45,752 nucleotides of DNA from an uncultured Clostridia bacterium. Lineage in GTDB: Bacteria; Bacillota; Clostridia; Christensenellales; CAG-917. Below are positions 26,000 to 36,155 of this stretch, in pieces (the first letter of the stretch is position 1; the number at the start of each line of letters is the position of its first letter). The notes under the pieces were generated by a model. The model was not told the DNA's origin and searched no databases. It worked only from the letters and a program-made list of their open reading frames with translations. Location: the NCBI GenBank assembly GCA_949283145.1, contig CASDRL010000060.1, positions 1-45,752 of the forward strand. Direction: 5' to 3'. The position numbers were made by a program, and so were the translations under genes.

Positions 26000-26461
26000 T
26001 CATTTGTGATACGGCGTCCCGCCGATGATGGTGAACGCGCGGTAGAGCTGTTCTGCGAGCATCACCCTGAAAAGCTGGTGCGGGAAGGTCATCGCGCCGA
26101 ATGACACGACCTCGTCCGCGCGTTTTGCCGCATTCTCCGCGAGCCCGTGGCTCCCCCCGATGAGAAAGCTGAACTCCGAGACCCCGGACGAGCACTTCCC
26201 CGCGATGAAGGCAGCGAGCTCCTCGCTGGACATCCTCTTCCCTCTGCCGTCCAAAGCCACGACGCAGCCTTTTGCCTTTGCAAAGAGCGCCTCCGTCTCC
26301 GTCTCGCTCTGTTCCGCGGGAGACTTCCCGGCGGGGGCGGGCGGCACCTCTATGACGGAAAAGGCGCAATGCGCTAAGAGCCGCTTGGCGTATTCCGCCA
26401 CAGCGTCCGCGAAGTATTTCTCTTTCAGCCTGCCGACGGCGATAACGTTCACTTTGACCAT
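26000..26461 (-). CDS. rlmH: 23S rRNA pseudouridine-1915 N3-methyltransferase RlmH
   Basis: The 153-residue product has the SPOUT features of RlmH: an N-terminal VNVIAVGRLKEKY, ALDGRGKRMSSEELA, FLIGGSHGL and the C-terminal GGTPYHK. It methylates pseudouridine 1915 of 23S rRNA on 70S ribosomes. Its ATG lies three bases after the upstream protease gene, so the two are in one operon. The upstream walJ link mirrors the walJ-htrC-rlmH order of B. subtilis. Confidence 0.95.
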   Translation of the reverse strand: MVKVNVIAVGRLKEKYFADAVAEYAKRLLAHCAFSVIEVPPAPAGKSPAEQSETETEALFAKAKGCVVALDGRGKRMSSEELAAFIAGKCSSGVSEFSFLIGGSHGLAENAAKRADEVVSFGAMTFPHQLFRVMLAEQLYRAFTIIGGTPYHK

Positions 26462-26464
26462 ATC

Positions 26465-27424
26465 TTACAGATACCCCCAAACGAGACTGAACAGCGTTGC
26501 CGCGGCTCCTACGGCAACGGTGCCGATGAGCAGGATGTCGCGGGAGAGAGGGATAGCCCCCGCTTCCGAACGGAAGAAGGGCGCGTCGGACAGTCTGCCC
26601 TCACGCACTGCGTCGAACCGCATCGCTCGCAGCACGAAAGCGACCGCGACGACGGACAGTGCGGCAAGCAGGATGAGCACCGCCACCCCCGCCACGCTGC
26701 CGTAAAGCCAGCTCCTCACGGCGCCGATGATCCCGAAGGCGGGCACGAGTTCGTCATAACTCTGTACTATGCTGATGAAGTTGTTGAAGAAGTGGACGAA
26801 CATTGCGGGCAGCACCGATCCCGTGCAATAGACGATGCAGGCGAGCACGGCGCCGAGCACAAAGGTGTGTGCGAACTGCATCACGTTCTGGTGCATGAGC
26901 GCGAACAGCAGTGCGGAGACGAGCACGACCTTGCCGCCGCCGTCGCGGAAAGCAGTGACCAGCAGCCCCCTGTGCGTCAACTCCTCGAATATGCCGGGCA
27001 GCACGGCAGAAAGCGCGATCTCGGCGACAAGCGCCGCCGCGGTCTGCTCCGACGCCGACGATCCGCCCGTCTCGAACCCCGTGAGATAAAGGAAATTCTG
27101 CCATGCACCCGCCGCGACTCCCACCAGAAGGAGCAGGGGCACGGTGATGAGCAGAGTGCGCGCAAAATCGCGCATATGGCACTTTGAAATATAAAAAACG
27201 CGCGGTAAAGCGCGTATTTCGTCCTTTTGACACCTGCCGACGATGATCCACCATCCGAGCACAGGCAGCAGACCGAAACAGCAGAGCTGCACGACGAGCG
27301 TGAAGAGCAAGCTCATGTCGACGCCGAGTGCGTCGTCCACTCCCACCCTCTGCGAGATGCGCAGGAGCAGCGTCATCAGGACGACGAGGAAGTAGACTAT
27401 GCCGCCGCCGACGCGCGGTTTCAT
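26465..27424 (-). CDS. CPBP-family intramembrane metalloprotease 1
   Basis: The 319-residue membrane protein has about eight hydrophobic segments and the CPBP motifs EELTHRG (EExxxR), FALMHQN and FVHFFNN. Proteins of this Abi/CAAX family cut within membranes or process prenylated or secreted peptides; the substrate is not known. The ATG at 27424 overlaps the preceding gene's stop (ATGA). Two such genes lie side by side and may act together or have diverged after duplication. Confidence 0.88.
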   Translation of the reverse strand: MKPRVGGGIVYFLVVLMTLLLRISQRVGVDDALGVDMSLLFTLVVQLCCFGLLPVLGWWIIVGRCQKDEIRALPRVFYISKCHMRDFARTLLITVPLLLLVGVAAGAWQNFLYLTGFETGGSSASEQTAAALVAEIALSAVLPGIFEELTHRGLLVTAFRDGGGKVVLVSALLFALMHQNVMQFAHTFVLGAVLACIVYCTGSVLPAMFVHFFNNFISIVQSYDELVPAFGIIGAVRSWLYGSVAGVAVLILLAALSVVAVAFVLRAMRFDAVREGRLSDAPFFRSEAGAIPLSRDILLIGTVAVGAAATLFSLVWGYL

Positions 27425-28533
27425 AGCGCGAGCCCCATAATGAGGGCGACCACCCAATATGCCGCCGAAAGCCCGACCGCGAGCCACACCCCGAACATGG
27501 ACTGCGACTTGCCGTAATACTGCACGTCACAGCAGAGGAAAAGTTCCCTTTCCGTCCTCTGCCATCCGCGCTTGGTGAAGAGGGACCCGACATAGCGGAA
27601 GGCGTCCTTCACGGGCGCGAGACGGTCGCGCTTGGGCTGTCCGCCTCCGTCCGCATACGCCGTGATGGTGTATTCGTCAAAGACGACGCCGTTTGACACC
27701 ACTTTGAACCCGTCGCCGCTCTTTGGCTTGCCGAGACGGTAGTAGGCGTAGAGCAAGAGGACGAGGACGAGGGTGCCGACGACGAAACTCACCGTGCCCG
27801 TCAGCCAGTTGAAGGCGCCGAGGCTTGCGATCGCCCCGTCTATCTCCGAGATGTACGCCGTCATGAGCAGGCTCATGAAATTGTTTAGGAAATGCACCGC
27901 GACGCACGGGACGAGGGAGCCCGAGAGCATGAACAGCACCGCGAGCACCGCTCCCAAACAGAATTGATAGCCCGTCTGCAAAGGATTGTTGTGCAGCAGA
28001 GAGAACAGCAGCGCAGAGACGAAAACTCCGAAGAGCGCCCCTCTCGAAGCGAGCCCGGGCAGCACGTTGCCGCGCATGAGCAGTTCCTCGCCGCATGCGG
28101 GAATGAGCGCGAACACGAACAGCGCGAGGAAAAACACGCCGACGTTGTCATATTCTATGGCGCCCGCCGTTATCCCGCCGACATAACCCATCTTGCCGAG
28201 CACCACCTGAAAGAGCATGGAGACGGGAAGGAAGGCTATGATGGTGAAGACCGCGATCGGAAAGAGGAGCAGCCAGCGCCGCGGGTCTTTCATCGGGCGG
28301 AGCTTCGCCACCGCGGGAAGGTCGTAACGCCTCCACATGGAAAACGCCCACACGACGAGCACTATCGCGACCTGTACGACGGCGCCGTTCACCCAGTTCG
28401 ACACACTGAGCCCGGCGAACGTGCCGCCGACGCCGCCCATTGCGTAATAAAAAACGTTGGAGAGGATGGAAATGCCGCACAGCGCAAAGAGATAAAGGCT
28501 GCCGCTTTCACCCGCAAGAAGTGTCTTTCTCAT
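27421..28533 (-). CDS. CPBP-family intramembrane metalloprotease 2
   Basis: The 370-residue product has about eight membrane segments, with motifs EELLMRG, FSLLHNN and AVHFLNNF. A hydrophilic region of some 80 residues (GFKVVSNGVVFDEYTITAYADG and on) precedes a last membrane helix. This tail is absent from the neighbouring paralogue's middle region and could be a regulatory part. The ATG at 28533 overlaps the walJ stop (ATGA), and its own stop overlaps the next gene. Confidence 0.88.
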   Translation of the reverse strand: MRKTLLAGESGSLYLFALCGISILSNVFYYAMGGVGGTFAGLSVSNWVNGAVVQVAIVLVVWAFSMWRRYDLPAVAKLRPMKDPRRWLLLFPIAVFTIIAFLPVSMLFQVVLGKMGYVGGITAGAIEYDNVGVFFLALFVFALIPACGEELLMRGNVLPGLASRGALFGVFVSALLFSLLHNNPLQTGYQFCLGAVLAVLFMLSGSLVPCVAVHFLNNFMSLLMTAYISEIDGAIASLGAFNWLTGTVSFVVGTLVLVLLLYAYYRLGKPKSGDGFKVVSNGVVFDEYTITAYADGGGQPKRDRLAPVKDAFRYVGSLFTKRGWQRTERELFLCCDVQYYGKSQSMFGVWLAVGLSAAYWVVALIMGLAL

Positions 28534-29312
28534 TTTACTTCATACACCTCACTTGCAAAATGCTGGCTTGCCACGGCGACGGAAATGTCGGCGCAGCCCC
28601 TCCCCTGCAGTCTTCCGGCGACAGCCCCGAGCGCGAGCTCCGGAAGGTTGTTGTTCTCGCTCAGATGTCCGAGGAGCATGGTGCGCACCGCGGAACCTGC
28701 AAATCTTTCCGCAAAAAGCGCCGTCATATCGTTGCTGAGATGCCCGAGGTCTCCGAGGATCCTGCGTTTGAGAGGTTCCGGATAACTCCCCTCTCTCAGC
28801 ATGGTCACATCGTGGTTCGCCTCGATGAGCACAGCCTCGCTCTCGCGGACATTGTTGTACACCCCGACCGTCGGTCTGCCCATATCCGTCGCCACGCTCA
28901 CCTGCGCGCCCGTCTTCAGGCGGAAGGAATAACCCAGCGGGTAGACTGCGTCGTGCGGGATCCTGAACGGTATGACCTCGATGTCCCCTATGGTAAACCC
29001 TCCCTCGTAAAAGTCCACCTCGGTGTAACCGTTGAGCTCCCCCTGCCTGCGCAATATGGCGCCGGCGGTCTTGGGATGCGCGTATATCTTAGTGTCCATG
29101 CCCACCTTCGGAAGAGCCGCGATGTGATCCGCATGTTCGTGCGTGACCACAACTCCGTCGATCTTCGCCGTGGACAGCCCGAAGCGGCGCAATTCGGAAT
29201 TGATGCGGGAATAGGAGACGCCCGCGTCCACCAGGATGGCGGTGTCGTCCGAAAAAACCAACGTGCAATTCCCCTTGCTGCCGCTTGCAAGCGACACTAT
29301 GCTTATTGACAT
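28530..29312 (-). CDS. walJ: WalJ/YycJ-type metallo-beta-lactamase-fold hydrolase
   Basis: The 260-residue product starts with SLASGSKGNCTLV, has the metal motif THEHADH near residue 57 and ends with DLGHLSNDMTA and GHLSENNN, the YycJ (WalJ/VicX) pattern. Members act as 5'-3' exonucleases linked to mismatch repair and cell-wall regulation. The walRK genes are not in view directly upstream. The ATG at 29312 has only a weak ribosome site (CGGAT). It heads the walJ-CPBP-CPBP-rlmH-tadA set. Confidence 0.9.
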   Translation of the reverse strand: MSISIVSLASGSKGNCTLVFSDDTAILVDAGVSYSRINSELRRFGLSTAKIDGVVVTHEHADHIAALPKVGMDTKIYAHPKTAGAILRRQGELNGYTEVDFYEGGFTIGDIEVIPFRIPHDAVYPLGYSFRLKTGAQVSVATDMGRPTVGVYNNVRESEAVLIEANHDVTMLREGSYPEPLKRRILGDLGHLSNDMTALFAERFAGSAVRTMLLGHLSENNNLPELALGAVAGRLQGRGCADISVAVASQHFASEVYEVK

Positions 29313-29399
29313 ATATCCGTTCGTTCGGTTTTGCGGGCGCGAGCATCCGCTCTCCGCCGCACGCCGCGTGCCCGGATGAGAGGCAACGGCATCTAAATA

Positions 29400-29500
29400 A
29401 TCATATCCCCGCGGACAAAGCCGTGGGGGATGACGGTCCGCGTCCCTGACGCGGGTTTACGACACGGTCTGCGGGTGCGTTATGCGCCCCGGTGCCGCTC
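29400..29500. other. Hairpins between walJ and the zinc-ribbon cluster
   Basis: ATCCCCGCGG pairs with CCGTGGGGGAT (29405-29431), and CCGCGTC with GACGCGG (about 29438-29455). They lie 3' of the membrane-protein gene ending at 29501 and may end its transcript, though no long T run follows. Confidence 0.5.
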
Positions 29501-30364
29501 TCAGATCTCTCCGCGAGAGCGGAGCACGGTGTCCTCTTTATCCTCTCTCCTCACGCAGGCGGCGAGGAAGATGACGGACACGACAAAGATGAGCCCGAAG
29601 AGCGCGAGCATGGTGAGCGTCTCGGCGTCCTTCGCCGCGTTGAAGTGTCCCGCGATCTCCTGATGCGCGATCTCTGCGGCATAGGCAGCCGCGCCGATGA
29701 GCGAGAACACCGCCAGCGTCTTGCGGGGATATCTGCCCGCGATGAGCGCAGCCAGCGAGACTATGAACAGCACCGCGGCAGCGACCGCGCCCACGGCATT
29801 GACGAGGGTGAGGGAAAGGTCGAACAGATCCCCGTTCGCCCAGGCTATGATGCCGCCGATGGCGTCGACCTGCGCCAGGGTGTATTCGGGATGGATGTCG
29901 GGCTTGAAGTATGCGAGGAGATAAGCAACCACGCCGAGCGCCGCGAGAATGAACATCACGGCGGAGAAGACGCGGTTCTCGACCTTGGCTTTGCTGCTCG
30001 TGCGGGCGGCTTTCTTGCGTTCCGCGCGGTCGAACTCCACCGCTCCGGACGCGTATTCGGGCTGAGCGATCGCCGCCGCCCCGCCTTCCGTGCGCAGCAC
30101 GTCGCTGTCCTGCGTCATATAGGGCACGACCGCGAGGGGCACGATGATGGGCTGCAGCTGTATGGTGTTGCCTTTGGGCGCAACGATGGGCACGGGACCT
30201 CCGATCCCGACAGGCTTGGTGACCGTCGTGGACGCCGCCGCGTCCGGCTCCGGATCGCCGTAAGCCTCGCTCTCATAAAGGACGGGCACTTCGGGCGGGA
30301 AGGAATTTGCCGCAAGTGCGGAGTCCTGCGCTGCTGTCGAAACATGATTGTCTTTCTTTGCCAT
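29501..30364 (-). CDS. Uncharacterised four-helix membrane protein A
   Basis: The 287-residue product is not a recognised family. Residues 1-115 are hydrophilic and low in complexity; four membrane helices follow from about residue 130, and the tail is charged. The N-terminal part carries PIIVPLAVVPYMTQ, which matches PIVQPVAFVPYVTQ in the zinc-ribbon protein two genes upstream. The layout equals that of membrane protein B next to it, so the two are probably paralogues. The ATG at 30364 has GGAGGAG upstream. Confidence 0.75.
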   Translation of the reverse strand: MAKKDNHVSTAAQDSALAANSFPPEVPVLYESEAYGDPEPDAAASTTVTKPVGIGGPVPIVAPKGNTIQLQPIIVPLAVVPYMTQDSDVLRTEGGAAAIAQPEYASGAVEFDRAERKKAARTSSKAKVENRVFSAVMFILAALGVVAYLLAYFKPDIHPEYTLAQVDAIGGIIAWANGDLFDLSLTLVNAVGAVAAAVLFIVSLAALIAGRYPRKTLAVFSLIGAAAYAAEIAHQEIAGHFNAAKDAETLTMLALFGLIFVVSVIFLAACVRREDKEDTVLRSRGEI

Positions 30365-30418
30365 ATCTCCTCCGTGCGCCGAAAGGCGCAGAGCTTTTCT
30401 TGCGGGAGCGCGCTCCCC
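30365..30418 (-). other. Two intercistronic hairpins before membrane protein A
   Basis: GGGAGC/GCTCCC (30404-30417) and TGCGCC/GGCGCA with a four-base loop (30375-30390) fill the gap between the two membrane protein genes. The second directly precedes the ribosome site. They may set the relative expression of the two genes. Confidence 0.5.
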
Positions 30419-31207
30419 TCAGTGTACGCGGGTGTAACCCGTGCGAAGCGGCGTGATGAACGAACACACGACCGCAAGGACCACGTTCACGCCTGCCGTC
30501 GCGAACAGCGTGAAGAATTCGCTCGTCTTCCATCCGCGGATGAAATCGTCCATAAAGTCGATCTGCCCGAGCCCGATGCTGTCGGCACCGACGAGTGCGG
30601 CGATGAACAGCGCTGCGACAGAGAGCAGATAGACCACGGCGCAAGCCGTATATCTGCGCGGTTTGATCGCGCCGAACAGCCCCGTCACCGCTTTGATGAG
30701 ATTGATCAGCACCGCGAGAAGCCCCACGGTGAGGATCATATCCGGCACCATGTCCACCCAGACGGCGTTGACCGCCTCGCCCTTCCAGCCGAGGTCTATC
30801 GTCGTGCGGAAGGCGTCGATCCATCCGGAAATGACGTCGAACTGCTCCGGGACGAACTTGAACGGGATGAAACCCGGGTCGAACCCCGCCGCCGCAAATG
30901 CGAAAGGCAGCACCACCGCCGCACACGCCACGAGCATGATGAGGGAGGAGATCAGGTTGCGCGTGCGCACCTTCCTCTTCCAGCGCCTGCCCGCGTCGGG
31001 AGCCGTGGGCTGATAGTCCGAAGCGGTGGAAACGACGTCCTCGCCGTGCTCCGTGCCTGCGGTCTCATACTCCAGCCTGGGCGTGATGACAAACTCCTGC
31101 GTCACCGCGGGCATCCGTTTCTCCGCCGCTCTTCCGATGGGCTTCGGCGCGAGCCTTATACCGGCGTCATCGACTTTCCGGTTGTTTGAAACGTTGTTTT
31201 CGTTCAT
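30419..31207 (-). CDS. Uncharacterised four-helix membrane protein B
   Basis: The 262-residue product has a hydrophilic N-terminal region of about 80 residues, then four membrane helices (from LISSLIMLVACAAVVLP to VNVVLAVVCSFI) and a short tail. I recognise no family. It starts one base after the zinc-ribbon gene with CGGAAAGTG as ribosome site, so these are cotranscribed. Its likeness to protein A in length and helix order suggests an old duplication. Confidence 0.75.
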   Translation of the reverse strand: MNENNVSNNRKVDDAGIRLAPKPIGRAAEKRMPAVTQEFVITPRLEYETAGTEHGEDVVSTASDYQPTAPDAGRRWKRKVRTRNLISSLIMLVACAAVVLPFAFAAAGFDPGFIPFKFVPEQFDVISGWIDAFRTTIDLGWKGEAVNAVWVDMVPDMILTVGLLAVLINLIKAVTGLFGAIKPRRYTACAVVYLLSVAALFIAALVGADSIGLGQIDFMDDFIRGWKTSEFFTLFATAGVNVVLAVVCSFITPLRTGYTRVH

Positions 31208-31208
31208 A

Positions 31209-32297
31209 TCACTTTCCGTTGCCGGCGGGGGCGTCCTCGTCGGGTGAATACTGCATCAGGGGCTGGTTCTGCGTGACATACGGGACGAACGCCACGGGCT
31301 GCACGATGGGCGGCATCTGATAGGGCTCGCCCGTCTCGCGGTTGTAGAGCACGGGCGCGCCGTAGGGATAGCCGTAAGGATAGCCGGGGGCAAAATGGGG
31401 CGCTCCCGCGAAATTGGGGACGTCCTTCTCGTCGGACGCCTTCTCTATGGGCTTGGTCTGCGCCTCTTTGAACGCCTCTCCCGCGAACTCCTCGAAGGTG
31501 GGCGTCTTCTGCGCTGCAAGGTCTTCTTCGGGTGCGGACAGCACCTTTGTCTTCTTGCGGATGGGGGGCGACTGCTTGATGAGCCCCTTGTCGAGAAGCT
31601 CCACGGAACGCGCGCGGGAACGGCCGCACCGCGTGCATCTCAGCGCGTCCGCCGCATTCACTCCGCCGCACACGGGGCAGATGAAAGGATTCTCCAATTC
31701 GTCCATATTTTCCGCGGCGGAATAAGGATCGGCATAGAAAGCGGAATAGTTCCTGACCGCGGAAGAGAGCTTTTTCAGCTGAGCCACGTCCTCGGAACCG
31801 AGTTCGTTGACCTTATCGCGGTAGGCGTCGAGCATGACCGCCTGCTTTTTGAGTTCGTCGTTGGTCTTGCGGCGATAGTCCTCCACGTCCTGCATGGCTT
31901 TCGCCTTGTCGCGCTCCACGCTCTTTTTCATCCTTGCGATCTCGCGCTCGGCGCCGTCCATGCGCTCCTTGACCATAAGGTCCGCATTCATCTTGTTGCG
32001 GCGCATTTCGAGGACGTCCTCTTCCGTGAAAGGATTGTCGGGGTCCTCAACGGGCGCACCGCAGCGGGAACAGAATTTGGCGCCCGGCAGGTTCTCCGCG
32101 CCGCAGATGGGACAGACGGGACGGCGAAGCACGCCGAGCAGCTCTCCGCAATGCGCGCAGAAACGGCTGCCCGCATTGTTGCGGGTGCCGCAGGAAGGAC
32201 ATTTCACTTCGTAATTGCCGGCGACTTCCGCTCCGCAGGTGGCGCAGTATGCCTGTCCGCGCTCCACTTCGCTGCCGCATACCTTACAAGTGAACAT
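31209..32297 (-). CDS. Multi-zinc-ribbon protein with coiled coil
   Basis: The 362-residue product has three CxxC-CxxC zinc ribbons in its first 80 residues (Cys 4/7/18/21, 33/36/47/50, 62/65/76/79). A coiled coil follows at about 95-165, then a fourth ribbon (CPVCGG...CTRCGR) near 210 and a proline- and tyrosine-rich tail (GYPYGYPYGAPVLY). No membrane helix is visible. It may act as a scaffold for the two membrane proteins in the same operon; this is inferred from gene order and the shared PI-x-PxAxVPYxTQ motif. ATG 32297 has GAGGTGAT upstream. Confidence 0.78.
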   Translation of the reverse strand: MFTCKVCGSEVERGQAYCATCGAEVAGNYEVKCPSCGTRNNAGSRFCAHCGELLGVLRRPVCPICGAENLPGAKFCSRCGAPVEDPDNPFTEEDVLEMRRNKMNADLMVKERMDGAEREIARMKKSVERDKAKAMQDVEDYRRKTNDELKKQAVMLDAYRDKVNELGSEDVAQLKKLSSAVRNYSAFYADPYSAAENMDELENPFICPVCGGVNAADALRCTRCGRSRARSVELLDKGLIKQSPPIRKKTKVLSAPEEDLAAQKTPTFEEFAGEAFKEAQTKPIEKASDEKDVPNFAGAPHFAPGYPYGYPYGAPVLYNRETGEPYQMPPIVQPVAFVPYVTQNQPLMQYSPDEDAPAGNGK

Positions 32298-32331
32298 ATA
32301 TCACCTCACGAATACTTTTATTCTTTCGGAT

Positions 32332-32367
32332 ATTATACTGCTGTCAACGCCGATTGACAAGTGTCAA
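32332..32367 (-). promoter_or_regulatory. Sigma-A promoter with palindrome, zinc-ribbon cluster
   Basis: On minus, TTGTCA (32355-32360) and TATAAT (32332-32337) are 17 bases apart. The -35 box lies in the palindrome TTGACACTTGTCAA, and a further TTGACA is at 32342-32347 within the spacer. These repeated half-sites could bind a repressor. Confidence 0.7.
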
Positions 32368-32384
32368 ACTGCATTTCCTGCGTT

Positions 32385-34013
<1,629 letters not shown>

Positions 34014-34065
34014 GTCTGTCCTGCGGGCGATGCCCGTTAATGAGAGTTATTCTTTCGTAAATAAT

Positions 34066-34094
34066 AGGATACACTATCGGGCGGGATTTGACAA
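34066..34094 (-). promoter_or_regulatory. Sigma-A promoter of glnS
   Basis: TTGTCA (34089-34094) and TATCCT (34066-34071) on minus are 17 bases apart and leave a leader of about 45 bases. Next to it on the upstream side, GCGCGCG/CGCGCGC (about 34098-34118) forms a strong hairpin. Confidence 0.65.
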
Positions 34095-34183
34095 GTGCGC
34101 GCGCATAACTCGCGCGCGAAAATATATCGACAACTTTTTACACCGTCCGCATCCTCGGGCGCAAATATCCCACGAATGAAAAT

Positions 34184-34555
34184 TTATTTGTCGTGACAGG
34201 GCCCCGAAAGATCGACCTCGGCGGAGTTCAGCCTCATCTCCCCCTCCTCGAAACGGAAGCCGAAACGCTCCAGTTCCGGACGATGACCCGGGACGGCGAG
34301 AAGGACGGGATTGAGAGAAAATTTGAAGAGCATCGCCCTGAGGAAAAATTCCTTATCCCCGGGGTTTATCTCCTCATTTTTGATCTTAAAGTGCGTGATC
34401 GTAACTTTTTCCCCCACTTCGGCGCGCATGAGACCGACGGGGGCGCCGTTCTCTCTCATCACGAAATTAGCCCCGCCGACGGGGATGTCGAGGGCGAGTG
34501 CGCGATAAAGTTCCGCAAGCGTCTTTTTGTCCGTTTCGAAGCCTACGGTCAGCAT
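34184..34555 (-). CDS. Small GNAT-like protein
   Basis: The 123-residue product has a pattern loosely like an N-acetyltransferase fold: a strand NGAPVGLMRAEVG, a second strand VTITHFKIK, a helix EFFLRAMLFKF and the end ERFGFRFEEGEMRL. No acetyl-CoA P-loop is evident, so the activity is doubtful. Its ATG lies inside the end of truA (7-base overlap), so it is the last gene of the ecf operon and translationally coupled. Confidence 0.65.
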   Translation of the reverse strand: MLTVGFETDKKTLAELYRALALDIPVGGANFVMRENGAPVGLMRAEVGEKVTITHFKIKNEEINPGDKEFFLRAMLFKFSLNPVLLAVPGHRPELERFGFRFEEGEMRLNSAEVDLSGPCHDK

Positions 34556-35322
34556 CCTTTCTCTCCGTATTCCACGCTCACGAGGGTGAGACCTTCGGGC
34601 GGCAGGGTCTTGCCGGCGAGAGTCCTGTCCCCCGTCTCCAACACCTTGCCGACGTCCTCCGCGGTCAGCTTGCCCTGCCCCGCATAGACGAGAGTGCCTG
34701 CGATGATGCGCACCATGTTATACAAAAATCCGTTGCCCGTGACAAAGATGTCGAGGGTGCCCTCCGTGAGTTTGCCCTCTCTCACCTCGCCGTCGCTTTC
34801 CAGGCGCACGGAAAAGACGGTGCGCACGGTGCTCTTCACCTTGGATCCGCTCGCCTCGAAGCCCTTGAAATCGTGCTCTCCCTCTATGACGTCCGCGACA
34901 TCGCGCATGCGGGCGAGGTCGAGGGGCACGACGACGTGCGCGTGCGTCTCTTCCAGCATGGGACGGCGGTGACGGGAGACGTAAAGGGAATAGCGGTAAG
35001 TCTTGCGTTTTGCGGAAAAGCGGGCGTTGAAATCTTCCTCCGCGGACTCGCAGGCGAGCATGCTGATGTCGCGGGGGAGCAGCGTATTGACCGCAAAGGG
35101 GATCTTCTCCGGCGGGATGGCGGTCTCCGCGTCGAAGTGCACCACCTGCCCTTCCGCGTGCACGCCCGCGTCCGTCCTGCCGCTCGCGGTAGCCTGCGTG
35201 GGCGCGCCGAAGGTCTCGGAGAGCGCCTTTTCCAGCACTTCCTGCACGCTGAGCCCGTTGAGCTGACGCTGCCAGCCCACATAGTTCTTGCCGAAATAGG
35301 ATATCACAGCGCGAAATCTCAC
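34549..35322 (-). CDS. truA: tRNA pseudouridine(38-40) synthase TruA
   Basis: The 257-residue product has the catalytic motif GRTDAGVHA (Asp near residue 51), with FNARFSAKRKTYRY and GNGFLYNMVRI, all typical of TruA. It makes pseudouridine at positions 38-40 of tRNAs. The start is a GTG at 35322 that overlaps the ecfT stop (GTGA), with GGAGGG upstream. The ecfA1-ecfA2-ecfT-truA order is the common Firmicutes one; the ribosomal genes rplM and rpsI that usually follow are missing. Confidence 0.95.
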   Translation of the reverse strand: MRFRAVISYFGKNYVGWQRQLNGLSVQEVLEKALSETFGAPTQATASGRTDAGVHAEGQVVHFDAETAIPPEKIPFAVNTLLPRDISMLACESAEEDFNARFSAKRKTYRYSLYVSRHRRPMLEETHAHVVVPLDLARMRDVADVIEGEHDFKGFEASGSKVKSTVRTVFSVRLESDGEVREGKLTEGTLDIFVTGNGFLYNMVRIIAGTLVYAGQGKLTAEDVGKVLETGDRTLAGKTLPPEGLTLVSVEYGEKGC

Positions 35323-36155
35323 ACCAGCCCTCCGAAGATGAGGGAGTCCATCGCGAAATAGTATCTGTCCAACAGCACCGCGACGAAATAGGCGGCGATG
35401 AGGAAGAACGCGACAATGTCCGCCGCGCCGAGGCGCATCACCTTCATCTTGGTGCGCCTCTCGGTGGCGTTATAGCACCTGGCGTCCATCGCGAACGCGA
35501 GTTCGTCCGCCCGCCTGAACGAATTGACGAAGAGGGGGATGAGCACGGGGAGCAGCGCCTTGGCGCGCGCTATGAGCCCGCCCGTGTCGAAGCTCGCGCC
35601 CCTCGCCTTCTGCGCGGAGATGATCTTCTGCGTCTCCTCGAAAAGGGTGGGGATGAAGCGCAGCGCGATGCTCATGATCATGGCGATGTCGTGCACGGGC
35701 ACCTTGATGAGCGCAAGCGGTTTTATCAGGCTCTCGGTGCCGTCCGCGATCTCCACGGGCGTGGTGGTGAGTGTGAGCAATGACGCGCCGCTGATGAGCA
35801 AAACGAGCCTTAAAGTCATCTTTATGGTGGTGTGAACGCCCTGATCGGTGATTTGGAGCGCTTTCCAGCTCCACAGCACTTCGCCGTTTTTGATCATGAA
35901 GAGGTTGATGACGGCGGCGAATATCACGATGAAAATTATCGCCCGCACCGACTTCAGCACGGAGAGCATCGGGAGCTTCGCGATGAGGATGATGAAGATG
36001 AGCACCGCCGCCGTCAGCATGAAACCGAAGTAGGTGTTGACAAAGAAGATCGCCACCACGAACATGATGGTGAGCAGCAGCTTCATCCTCGGGTCCATGC
36101 GGTGCACGACGGAGCCGGTGGGATAATATTGTCCGAATGTGACGTCTCTAAACAT
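35319..36155 (-). CDS. ecfT: ECF transporter transmembrane subunit EcfT
   Basis: The 278-residue product has five to six membrane helices and the two coupling motifs SAQKARGASFD and FAMDARCYN, which contact the ATPase pair. Together with EcfA1/EcfA2 it serves several substrate-binding subunits for vitamins or metals encoded elsewhere. The ATG overlaps the end of ecfA2 by eight bases, with GAGAGGAAAGG upstream. Confidence 0.94.
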   Translation of the reverse strand: MFRDVTFGQYYPTGSVVHRMDPRMKLLLTIMFVVAIFFVNTYFGFMLTAAVLIFIILIAKLPMLSVLKSVRAIIFIVIFAAVINLFMIKNGEVLWSWKALQITDQGVHTTIKMTLRLVLLISGASLLTLTTTPVEIADGTESLIKPLALIKVPVHDIAMIMSIALRFIPTLFEETQKIISAQKARGASFDTGGLIARAKALLPVLIPLFVNSFRRADELAFAMDARCYNATERRTKMKVMRLGAADIVAFFLIAAYFVAVLLDRYYFAMDSLIFGGLV

